Source: UBA5614 sp963667535 (lineage in GTDB: Bacteria > Cloacimonadota > Cloacimonadia > Cloacimonadales > Cloacimonadaceae). From it: DNA of 64,000 bases. The stretch is from the NCBI GenBank assembly GCA_963667535.2, contig CAXXDU010000002.1, positions 2,108,001-2,172,000 on the forward strand, in the 5' to 3' direction. Below are positions 16,492-23,639 of this stretch, piece after piece. Position 1 is the first letter of the stretch. Each line of letters opens with the position of its first letter. The notes under the pieces are model-generated. The model saw only the letters and a program-made list of their open reading frames with translations. It did no database searches and was not told the DNA's origin. Made by a program: the position numbers and the translations under genes.

Positions 16492-17310
16492 TTAAGATAT
16501 TAACGCAGCAGATAAATATCCGACTACCTGGGCATAATCATTGGAGGTATATCCGGAATGAGTATAGTTCAGTTCTATCATTTTCTCTGGTTTGAGCATA
16601 TTTGCCAGAAGCATCAGAGTCAACACTCCGGCAAAGCCACAAGCTTCAATTTTGCCATGCATCAGGTGATTGTACAATTCCTTAATATCATTGCTTTTTA
16701 CATATTCAATGAGTTTTCTATCCATACGTGAAGCTTCTTCAGCAGAATGATAATGTGACAAATCAGTTGAAGCTATTATAACTATATCATCGGGCTTCTC
16801 ATTTACTACAGAAACGAGTATATCTGCTAACTGCCTGCTTGCTTCATCAGTTTGATTACCTATCATTACAGGCACGATTTTAATCTCGGGATTGATGTAT
16901 GCCAAAAAAGGCAACTGCACTTCCATAGAATGTTCATTCTGATGATAAGAGGCATCAATATCCTGCAATCCTTTACTTTTGATAACATCTGCTAACGGTA
17001 TATCCTGCTTTAATATACCCATGGGTGTTTCATATTCTGAATAAGGAGAGACACTTAGGCTAAAATGATTGCCCCGATGGGAAGGATGAATAATTATGGC
17101 AGTCTTAAATGTTTGCAGAGATAATAGCTTATAGGAATAAGCAGCACATGCTCCGGAATAGACATATCCGGCATGCGGACAAATAACACCCTGCACTTTA
17201 TTGATGTCATTGGGGAGTATTGCTTCACTAAACCACTTATCAAATTGTTTCTTTAGTATAATAGGGGAAGCCTCATAAAAGCTTCCTGCATAAACAGCTT
17301 TTCTAATCAT
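16492..17310 (-). CDS. Memo-family protein (AmmeMemoRadiSam system protein B)
   Basis: 272 residues. It starts with RKAVYAGSFYEASP, the Memo N-terminus (family consensus R.p..AG.FYp), then CPHAGYVYSG, HPSHRG and DLSHYHS, which carry the conserved histidines of this extradiol-dioxygenase-like fold. It is followed 15 nt later by the AMMECR1 gene, so the pair is cotranscribed. Human MEMO1 binds copper or iron in the same pocket; the bacterial substrate is unknown. Confidence 0.92.
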   Translation of the reverse strand: MIRKAVYAGSFYEASPIILKKQFDKWFSEAILPNDINKVQGVICPHAGYVYSGACAAYSYKLLSLQTFKTAIIIHPSHRGNHFSLSVSPYSEYETPMGILKQDIPLADVIKSKGLQDIDASYHQNEHSMEVQLPFLAYINPEIKIVPVMIGNQTDEASRQLADILVSVVNEKPDDIVIIASTDLSHYHSAEEASRMDRKLIEYVKSNDIKELYNHLMHGKIEACGFAGVLTLMLLANMLKPEKMIELNYTHSGYTSNDYAQVVGYLSAALIS

Positions 17311-17332
17311 AATAGACCTCCGGCAATCTGTT

Positions 17333-17935
17333 TTATTGAGAACTTAATATTCTGACCAAGCCTCTTTGTGTCAAGTCATTAAGATAATGACTTACTTCGT
17401 TATGAACTTCCTCCGGATAATCTATGTCTGCTGTAATATCACCACTGTATTCGACTACGTTAAGCATTGCGTCATGCGTCTTCAGGAAATGCTTCAGACT
17501 ATCCAGTATGGTATAATTCAGAGAAACATGGATTCTTACATAAGCATGATAATCTAAAAGACTTGTATTATTTATTACCTTCTCAACGGCATCAGCATAA
17601 GCATCTATCAATCCTCTCACACCCAGTTTTATTCCGCCATAATAACGAGTAACAATAGCCAAAACATTAGTGATTTCATATTTTAAGAGCATATTCAGGA
17701 TGGGCTTTCCGGCAGTTCCGTTGGGCTCACCCTGATCAGAATAATACTGCCATTCCTGCTTTTTGCCGATGATATAAGCATAGCAGTTGTGCGTGGCATC
17801 ACGGTATTGCTCAGAGTGCGCGGCAAATATCTCTTTAACTTTACTGACATCATCAATAGGGTAGAGGAAAGCTATAAACTCTGACCTCTGCTCTTTCATT
17901 GAGCTTGATACAATATCATTAATCGTTTTTAACAT
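17333..17935 (-). CDS. YigZ/IMPACT family protein
   Basis: Start set at MLKTINDIVSSSMKEQRSEF (ATG ending 17935) because GGAGAG precedes it and the frame further up runs through a REP-like palindrome. The 200-residue product has the family signature NGTAGKPIL and VTRYYGGIKLGVRGL, followed by a C-terminal ferredoxin-like domain. YigZ/IMPACT proteins have been linked to translation or stress control, but the bacterial function is unsettled. It is 22 nt upstream of the Memo gene and probably in the same transcript. Confidence 0.9.
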   Translation of the reverse strand: MLKTINDIVSSSMKEQRSEFIAFLYPIDDVSKVKEIFAAHSEQYRDATHNCYAYIIGKKQEWQYYSDQGEPNGTAGKPILNMLLKYEITNVLAIVTRYYGGIKLGVRGLIDAYADAVEKVINNTSLLDYHAYVRIHVSLNYTILDSLKHFLKTHDAMLNVVEYSGDITADIDYPEEVHNEVSHYLNDLTQRGLVRILSSQ

Positions 17936-17954
17936 ATCTCTCCAAAAAAAGTAT

Positions 17955-17981
17955 GTAGTACCGCATTCATGCGGTTTTGCG
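17955..17981 (+). repeat. REP-like palindrome
   Basis: GTAGTACCGC-ATTCAT-GCGGTTTTGCG, same family as 3171, 51130 and 54004/54058; lies just upstream of the YigZ start. Confidence 0.6.
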
Positions 17982-18009
17982 ACAATAGAAACGTAACTAT
18001 TCAGCACAC

Positions 18010-18080
18010 ATGAGCATTACCGGAGTTCAATTTGCCCTTTGTAGCTTTTATTATACATCATTGTGTTTGGGCAAATCGGA
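18010..18080 (-). repeat. Dispersed hairpin element, copy B
   Basis: The minus strand reads TCCGATTTGCCCAA, then 30 nt unlike copy A, then GGGCAAATTGAACTCCGG and TAATGCTC. It is the inverted counterpart of 2269-2338. Confidence 0.65.
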
Positions 18081-18132
18081 TTCTGTATTAAAGACATTTA
18101 ATTCTATAACCCGATATCCAATATAATAAACC

Positions 18133-18510
18133 GCATAAATGCAGAACTACATCTAAGAACTTATCTTCGTGTCTTCGTGTCTTTGTGGTAAAAAAGTTAT
18201 TCATTTCACCCGATGTCAATGTGTCCCAACCTGCATAAATGCAGAACTACATCTTAGAACTTATCTTCGTGTCTTTGTGTCTTTGTGGTAAAAAAAGTTA
18301 TTCATTTCACCCGATGTCAATGCGTTCCAACCAGCATAAATGCAGAACTACATCTAAGAACTTATCTTCGTGTCTTTGTGTCTTTGTAGTAAAAAGATAT
18401 TCATTTCACCCGGTGTCAATGTGTTTCAACCTGCATAAATGCAGAACTACATCTAAGAACTTATCTTCGTGTCTTCGTGTCTTTGTGGTAAAAAAGTTAT
18501 TCATTTCACT
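18133..18510. repeat. About 100-bp tandem repeat, nearly four copies, running into the 3' end of umuC
   Basis: Units begin with GCATAAATGCAGAACTACAT at 18133, 18233, 18334 and 18433 (periods 99-101) and contain CTTCGTGTCTTTGTGTCTTT and TTATTCATTTCACCCG. The last unit ends in TTATTCATTTCACT, which contains the stop codon and final codons of umuC (stop at 18501). Units differ by few substitutions, so the array is young. No spacer/repeat alternation, hence not CRISPR. Confidence 0.85.
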
Positions 18511-19790
18511 TTAGGGATTTCATCCAATCGGGTGGTATATCTCGGGGAGAGTTTGGCTCTTTTCATCTCCCAGTCCTTTTGAATGCCGGCGCTGGCATAA
18601 AACACGGTATCTTGTCCCAGATGTTTATTTACGGTATCCACTACTTCCATAAGCACTTTACGGTTATCATCCAGATAGTTTTCTGCCATGAAGGTGAGAG
18701 GCACATCATCTTCATGAATGATATCTGCCAGCATCACTCCCGCTTTTTTAAACTCAAATCCCGGCAGAAACAACTGGTCAAGTAATTTCATAGCAGCCTT
18801 GATTAAATCAGGAGTATAACCTGTAGGTGGAAACAAGGTGGTGGAAGCAGCATTATTATATTGAGGACCGTCTTTGAAGCGGTTAGTATTGAGAAATACC
18901 ATCAAGTGCCCTGCCACACATTTTTGTGAACGTAGCTTTTCTGCGGCTCTGGTGATATAAGTTGTAACAGCTTCCTGCAATTCAGGCAAAGAACCCACTT
19001 GCTTACTGAAAGATTTGGAAGTGACGATACTCTTCTTGCTTCCGGGCGTCTCATCCATATCAATACAGGAAAAGCCCTTGAGTTCAAGTACTGTTTTGTG
19101 ACCAACACTCGTCATATAGTGGTCTATAATTTTCTCATCTGCATCACGCAATTGCCTGGCGTTGGTAATATGGCGTTGAACAAGGAATTTCTCATATTGC
19201 CTGCCCACACCCCAGACTTTGGCAACCGGGATTGATTCCAGGATACGGTTCATTTCAGGATGATTGAGCATATTAAATACGCCATGATAACCGGGATATT
19301 TCTTGGAAATGTGATTTGCCAGCTTGGCAAGAGTCTTCGTATTAGCAATGCCTACTGATACGGGAATCCCTGTCCATTTGCGAACAGTATTACGGATTTC
19401 TGTGCAGTAATTGGTCAGGTCTCTGGTTTTAAAGCCATTCAGATTCAGAAAAGCTTCGTCTATGGAATAAATCTCTATATCAGGACAGAAGTGCAACAGA
19501 GTCTGCATCACCCGATTGGACATATCAGCATAAAGTGTATAATTGGACGATAGTAAACACCCGCCCATACTTTTAAACAGCCCTTCATATTTAAAAGCCG
19601 GAGTTCCGATGGGAAGATTCATAGCCTTTACTTCATTGGAACGGGAGACTATGCAACCGTCATTATTGGAAAGAACTGCTACTGGCACACCTTCCAGCTT
19701 GGGATTAAACACCCGCTCACAGGATACATAAAAGTTATTACAATCCACCAATGCAATCGCTTCGTTAGTCTTAAAATTAATCCTTCTCAT
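18501..19790 (-). CDS. umuC: UmuC-type Y-family DNA polymerase (Pol V catalytic subunit)
   Basis: Start at MRRINFKTNEAIALVDC (ATG ending 19790), preceded by GGAAAGAGACG; an in-frame upstream ATG has no site. 429 residues. Motifs: ALVDCNNFYVSCERVF (first catalytic Asp and steric residues), YSIDEAFLNL (catalytic Asp-Glu), IPVSVGIANTKTLAKLANH, then VWGVGR in the helix-hairpin-helix region and a little-finger domain (KSFSKQVGSL). Length and the C-terminal tail favour UmuC over DinB. It performs translesion synthesis with UmuD' (umuD at 7362-7811). The 3' end merges with a tandem repeat array. Confidence 0.93.
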   Translation of the reverse strand: MRRINFKTNEAIALVDCNNFYVSCERVFNPKLEGVPVAVLSNNDGCIVSRSNEVKAMNLPIGTPAFKYEGLFKSMGGCLLSSNYTLYADMSNRVMQTLLHFCPDIEIYSIDEAFLNLNGFKTRDLTNYCTEIRNTVRKWTGIPVSVGIANTKTLAKLANHISKKYPGYHGVFNMLNHPEMNRILESIPVAKVWGVGRQYEKFLVQRHITNARQLRDADEKIIDHYMTSVGHKTVLELKGFSCIDMDETPGSKKSIVTSKSFSKQVGSLPELQEAVTTYITRAAEKLRSQKCVAGHLMVFLNTNRFKDGPQYNNAASTTLFPPTGYTPDLIKAAMKLLDQLFLPGFEFKKAGVMLADIIHEDDVPLTFMAENYLDDNRKVLMEVVDTVNKHLGQDTVFYASAGIQKDWEMKRAKLSPRYTTRLDEIPKVK

Positions 19791-20220
19791 CGTCTCTTTC
19801 CATTCATAATAAAACACTCACAACTGTCCCCGGTTCTGTCAATGGAAATTATATTCGTTAATCGTTAGATGTTATTCGTTAGACGTTAACCTTCCGGCTT
19901 TTAATCTACCCACAGAGACACAGAGAGAAAAGAGAAATAAAGAGAAAAGAATTCAATACAGAGAAACAAAGTCGGTGAGAAGCAGAGAGTCTGTTCATTT
20001 TTCCATTATCTATTATTAAAGTCCCTTAGGACGTAACTATGTAACCATGTACGTAAGTGCCTGCCATAATAAACATAAAAAAATAGAGTCCGGCAGGACG
20101 ACACATCTTCTTCTCACAGACAAGAGTGTCTGTTGTACTACCCTAACGACTCACCCAACCAATTCGTAATTTGGAATTAGTAATTCGTAATTAATCTTAC
20201 CTTATCACCTAATCACGCTT
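19791..20220. other. Intergenic DNA with short repeats, no gene seen
   Basis: Contains ATTCGTTAATCGTTAG followed by a near-repeat ATTCGTTAGACGTTA, a CACAGAGACACAGAGAG stretch of the kind also scattered near 18150 and 51060, and the hairpin GTCCGGCAGGAC. No open frame with a ribosome site. Confidence 0.6.
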
Positions 20221-20670
20221 TTATATCTGATTGTGATAGCACTCATACCCGCTAATCATCGGCAGCAGCCCTGCTTCTACTGCATCTTTGAGCGTCTTGC
20301 AGGGGAGATTTTGCTCATATATCTGCTCCCGGGTTATGGTTTTGAGATTTACTGTTTCCGGCATAGCTTTCTGCATATTGAACATCAGCTTGTTGTAGAT
20401 ATTAGTCCAGGTCCTGACCCTTTTATCCCTGTTCTCCGGCAAGAGATTGTAGTAAAATACATAAGTACTCAAATCGCCCCTGTAATACTCATGCGGTTGA
20501 ATAGCATAAATCTGTTGCTGTACATTCCTGAAAGGTGGTTGCCCGGGATGGTTATCAAACGTAAATTCCCTTCTGCCATAAGTCTTTTTAGTCCGCTTAT
20601 CCGAATAGAATATCATCCCATCAACGTTACCCTTGTAACCCTTAACGCCATAACAAAATGTGACTTTCAT
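20221..20670 (-). CDS. Hypothetical protein, 149 residues
   Basis: A good ribosome site (GGAGAGAAAAAA) precedes the ATG ending at 20670. The sequence starts MKVTFCYGVKGYKGNVDGM, then a basic stretch KRTKKTYGRREF, then an aromatic-rich middle with YRGDLSTYVFYYNLLPENR and a C-terminal part KTLKDAVEAGLLPMI. No signal peptide or membrane span. It sits alone between repeat-filled intergenic regions. I do not recognise the family; codon use and a plausible fold-like composition support a real gene. Confidence 0.6.
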   Translation of the reverse strand: MKVTFCYGVKGYKGNVDGMIFYSDKRTKKTYGRREFTFDNHPGQPPFRNVQQQIYAIQPHEYYRGDLSTYVFYYNLLPENRDKRVRTWTNIYNKLMFNMQKAMPETVNLKTITREQIYEQNLPCKTLKDAVEAGLLPMISGYECYHNQI

Positions 20671-20934
20671 TTTTTTCTCTCCTACTTTTTTTTACCATCC
20701 CCAATCAAGTTGAGGACAGGCTCCGACACTAAGACTACAAAGAACCACAAAGTAGCTTTGGTCTTAGAGATTTAAAGATAAAAAATGAGTAAAGTGGAAC
20801 AGTGAAACAGTGGAATGGTGTGTCTCAGCGTTCCACAGTGTGTGTGTCATTCCTGCGAAGGCAGGAATCTTAAAGATAAAAAATGAAGTCATGTACCGCT
20901 CGTGTCATCCTGAGCTTGTCGAAGGACGGGACAT
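20671..20934. other. Repeat-bearing DNA on the left of the IS element
   Basis: Holds AAAGTGGAACAGTGAAACAG (similar runs at about 29900 and 53957), a CATTCCTGCGAAGGCAGGAA palindrome, and, at 20896-20934, the left part of a dispersed repeat CGCTCGTGTCATCCTGAGC...GGGACAT that is interrupted by the IS element. Confidence 0.6.
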
Positions 20935-21033
20935 TCTGCGCAGCCAGTAGCTTGCTATATTAAACCTCTAGATTGAGGATTTACAATTCGACCTTTCAAG
21001 TTGGTATAGAAAAAAGCAACCAGGGAGGTTCGG

Positions 21034-22290
21034 ATGAAGAATATTAAAAGAAAAGGTGGGATAGATAGCATCAATCCCGAATGTATGTTGGTGGGGATTG
21101 ATATCGGTAAACACCGGCAATGGGTTTACATGACAGATGCCAGTAATACACGAGATAGGAAGCCTTTTTATATCAACAATGATTTAAGTGGTTATCAACG
21201 CTTGATAGGTGAAGCCGAGAAGCAAAAACAAGTCTGGCAACTTAACAGGATAATCTTTGGCTTAGAGCCTACCGGCTCATACGGTACTCCTCTATTGCAT
21301 TATTTAACTAATTGTGGTTATCAGGTTAAGACAATCAATCCCATGCATACAAAGCGGATGAAAGACGTTGAAGATAATGCACCTGGTAAAAGCGATCAGA
21401 AAGACCCTAAGATTATAGTTACCCTAATGCGCCTGGACAAGAGTATCAGCCACAGAATACCGGATGGGGTATATGCTGAGTTAAGGAATCTTTCTAAGTA
21501 TTACTTGTCTCTAACAGAGCAGTTGAACAGGCTGTACAATTATGTAGAGTCGTATTATGCTGAGTATTTTCCGGAACTAACCAGTTATGCGAGTTTAAAC
21601 AGCAAGACATTGTTATATACCTTGGAAAGTTTTCCCTTACCCGGTGACATCTCTCAACTTGATTATGCGGAATATTATAGCATAATGAAAGATAAGAGCC
21701 GCCATAGCTTAAGACCGGTCAAGCTGGAGAGCATATATGCGGCATCTGCTAACAGTATCGGCATAACCAAGGGTACAGACAGTGTAAGAGATATCTTGCG
21801 GTACTTAGGTGCAGATATACGGTTAAAATTAGAGCAAAAGAAAGCTACAGATGGTAAGATACGAGAATGCGTAGATCGCATTCCATATGGCGGGCTACTC
21901 TGTAGTATCCCTGGGTTGAGTAAACTATCGGTTGGTTTGATTTTGGCAGAGACAGGAGATATAAGGCATTATAATCATGCCAGAGAGTTAATCAAGCTGT
22001 CTGGTCTTAATCTGACCAATTATCAATCAGGTCGCTATATGGGCAGATACCACATATCTAAAGTAGGCAGACCACGCTTAAGAAATCTATTATACTTACT
22101 ATGTGTCGAAATGATAAGCAATAATCCAATCTTGTCACAAGTATATTGGTATCAAGTGAACGAACGCAATTCAAACAAGGTAAAGACTATTGTGGGAATG
22201 TGTCGTAAATTGCTTGAGATGATGTACTCAATGGTTAAATATGATGTTGAGTATGATGTAGAGCGTCGTAAGTATTATGCCGGGGCATAA
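21034..22290 (+). CDS. IS110-family transposase (DEDD recombinase)
   Basis: 418 residues, intact. The N-terminal DEDD_Tnp_IS110 domain has VGIDIGKHRQWVY (first Asp), FGLEPTGSYG (Glu) and GKSDQKDPKII (paired Asp). The C-terminal Transposase_20 domain starts near CSIPGLSKLSVGLILAE and contains ELIKLSGLNL with the candidate catalytic Ser, then ISKVGRPRLRNLLYLLC. The ribosome site CAGGGAGGTTCGG precedes the ATG. These recombinases are guided by a bridge RNA from the non-coding flank of the element. Confidence 0.93.
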   Translation: MKNIKRKGGIDSINPECMLVGIDIGKHRQWVYMTDASNTRDRKPFYINNDLSGYQRLIGEAEKQKQVWQLNRIIFGLEPTGSYGTPLLHYLTNCGYQVKTINPMHTKRMKDVEDNAPGKSDQKDPKIIVTLMRLDKSISHRIPDGVYAELRNLSKYYLSLTEQLNRLYNYVESYYAEYFPELTSYASLNSKTLLYTLESFPLPGDISQLDYAEYYSIMKDKSRHSLRPVKLESIYAASANSIGITKGTDSVRDILRYLGADIRLKLEQKKATDGKIRECVDRIPYGGLLCSIPGLSKLSVGLILAETGDIRHYNHARELIKLSGLNLTNYQSGRYMGRYHISKVGRPRLRNLLYLLCVEMISNNPILSQVYWYQVNERNSNKVKTIVGMCRKLLEMMYSMVKYDVEYDVERRKYYAGA

Positions 22291-22566
22291 TCAGACCGGC
22301 AAGTAAGGCATTACATTGCGAATAACCGTCAAAAAAAAGATAGACAAAGTAATAAGAGGTGAAAAAATATAGTCATCTCGCCGGATGATGTAGTTCCTAT
22401 GTTTAGAGGCTTGAAAGAAAGACCTCGTTATGTAGCTTAATAATAACACACCGGCGAGTATCTTCTCAGATAGTATTAGGCAAGAGTAGGATACCATAAT
22501 GGGTAATCCAGCATATCAGCAGTGATCGGGAAGTCAGACGATAGAGAAAGAGATAACCAAAAGAAT
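22291..22566 (+). ncRNA. Candidate bridge RNA region of the IS110-type element
   Basis: About 276 nt of non-coding DNA between the transposase stop and the inferred right end, against only about 99 nt on the left. CTCGCCGG (22377-22384) pairs with CCGGCGAG (22451-22458) to close a 66-nt loop that holds GAGGCTTGAAAGAAAGACCTC-type inner pairing (GAGG/CCTC) and large unpaired strands, the general shape of a bridge RNA loop. A long right flank is the IS1111-group arrangement. The region is inferred; RNA ends are unknown. Confidence 0.4.
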
Positions 22567-22582
22567 AACCTTAAAGATTTTT

Positions 22583-22641
22583 GTTTGGATAAGCGGATTT
22601 GACGCTCCGGTACCCTCCGCGTCAAATCCGCTTATCCAAAC
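22583..22641. repeat. 23-bp perfect inverted repeat, 13-nt loop
   Basis: GTTTGGATAAGCGGATTTGA plus CGC at 22583-22605 is exactly mirrored at 22619-22641; the loop is TCCGGTACCCTCC. There is no T-run, so a terminator role is unlikely; cruciform or recombination-site roles are possible. Confidence 0.85.
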
Positions 22642-22705
22642 GATACGGAATGAGATATTAGATTAAATATTATATAATATTCTATATCAACATAGGATGT
22701 TATCC

Positions 22706-22808
22706 TGTTGTACCCTGAGGTTGGTTACCTCAGGGAGAATAAACCGCAGTAAAATATCATCACGGGTACTATTCTATTTCGTGAGGGTAACCAACCCTCC
22801 CGTACAAC
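22706..22808. repeat. Imperfect 24-nt inverted repeat with inner hairpin
   Basis: TGTTGTACCCTGAGGTTGGT then TACC (22706-22729) is mirrored by 22785-22808 with four to five mismatches. CCTGAGG...CCTCAGG forms an inner hairpin on the left. Further small hairpins (CAGCT-AAGAA-AGCTG, ACCGGC..) follow to 22860. Confidence 0.5.
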
Positions 22809-23011
22809 AGCTAAGAAAGCTGTGTTACATTTAACCGGCATTAACAATACCGGTATCCAACAAATTAACAATCTGTGTTACAACACGTTCTTCATTCCTG
22901 CTCGTAGGATATGCGCCTCGCTTGTCCAATTTAAAGGCAGGAATCCAGATGTTATTGTTAAAAGATAAAAAACCATAAATGGATAAAGATAAAAATTCAA
23001 TGTGTCGTTCA

Positions 23012-23069
23012 GTGTCCCGCTCGTGTCATCCTGAGCCTGACGAAGGACGGGACATGGAACCTTAAAGAT
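23012..23069 (+). repeat. Uninterrupted copy of the dispersed repeat used as IS110 target
   Basis: CGCTCGTGTCATCCTGAGC, then CTGACGAAGGACGGGACAT, then GGAACCTTAAAGATG. The first 39 nt match 20896-20934 at about 37 positions and the last 12 match the right flank of the IS element. Confidence 0.7.
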
Positions 23070-23207
23070 GAAAATATATAGTCTATCAAAACGTCATATA
23101 TAAAAACCATATTCTATAACCCATTTATCTTGTCCATAAAAATCTTTCAAATTTATAATTCATAATTCATAATTTGATTTATCATTCCCTATATTGCCAT
23201 TTAATGA

Positions 23208-23295
23208 ATTACGCTACCAATACGCTACCAATACGGAGTGATTACGCTATAACTCCGTATTGATAGCGTATTGGTAGCGTATTGGTAGCGTAATT
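23208..23295. repeat. Array of eight 11-bp blocks forming a 29-bp perfect inverted repeat
   Basis: The 88 nt divide exactly into eight 11-mers: ATTACGCTACC, AATACGCTACC, AATACGGAGTG, ATTACGCTATA, ACTCCGTATTG, ATAGCGTATTG, GTAGCGTATTG, GTAGCGTAATT. The outer 29 nt (23207-23235 and 23267-23295) are perfect inverted repeats and the centre has CGGAGT/ACTCCG. Iteron-like in look, but no replication gene is near. Confidence 0.85.
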
Positions 23296-23394
23296 CGATT
23301 ATTGTTTATTATAGGAATGAAGGAAGAATGAAAAAAGAAAGATGAACATTTATTTCTCTTTTTATACTCCCTTTTTGTCCAGTTATTAATCCGG

Positions 23395-23457
23395 AACTCG
23401 TCGGGGCTTAGTCGGGACATCGTCGGGATAATCCCGACAAGCTCCCGACGATGTCCC
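23395..23457. repeat. 11-bp-period array with 15-bp inverted repeat
   Basis: Blocks AACTCGTCGGG, GCTTAGTCGGG, ACATCGTCGGG, then ATAATCCCGAC, AAGCTCCCGAC, GATGTCCC. GGGACATCGTCGGGA (23414-23428) is perfectly mirrored at 23443-23457. Confidence 0.8.
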
Positions 23458-23639
23458 AATAATTGCCGGAGTAGAAAATGGAGAGAAAGGAAGAAATTAT
23501 CGAGATTAGTACATGATATGAATGAGAAAACATCTATCTAAAAACATAATTGACAAATATATGTAGTATTTTATATTTGAAAGAACCTAACCAATATAAC
23601 GATATCAGATTTTCTATAATATTAGATTTAGAGGTTATG

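Larger units (their letters stand above)
20935..22566 (+). mobile_element. IS110-family insertion sequence, about 1.63 kb (ends inferred)
   Basis: Contains one transposase gene (21034-22290). Ends are inferred by comparison with an uninterrupted copy of the target repeat at 23012-23069, which reads GACGGGACAT then GGAACCTTAAAGAT. Left of the transposase the repeat stops at GGGACAT (20934); on the right the homology resumes at AACCTTAAAGAT (22567). This leaves about 99 nt of left flank and 276 nt of right flank. IS110 elements lack classical terminal inverted repeats and make no long target duplication, so exact ends may be off by a few bases. Confidence 0.6.
22567..23636. other. Gene-free, palindrome-rich stretch between the IS element and the apeA-like gene
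   Basis: Contains a 23-bp perfect palindrome, a large nested inverted repeat (22706-22808), an intact copy of the IS-target repeat (23012-23069), and two arrays with 11-bp period (23208-23295, 23395-23457). No open frame has a credible ribosome site. Listed separately below. Confidence 0.7.

Noticed and set aside
18133..18510. Regular repeats resembling a CRISPR array
   Set aside because: Units of about 100 bp are repeated head to tail without unique spacers, and no cas genes are present.
18239..18514. 91-codon plus-strand open frame with repeating SSCLCVFVVK-like residues
   Set aside because: It is a translation of the tandem repeat, has no ribosome site, and overlaps the end of umuC on the other strand.
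22583..22641. Palindrome considered as an integron attC site
   Set aside because: Perfect symmetry without the bulged bases and without R/L box core sites or an integrase nearby.
23247..23459. 70-codon minus-strand frame
   Set aside because: Crosses both palindromic 11-bp arrays and has no start signal.
23550..23636. Upstream TTG as start of the ApeA-like gene
   Set aside because: No ribosome site; the tandem ATGs at 23637/23640 follow GAGG and match where the domain begins.
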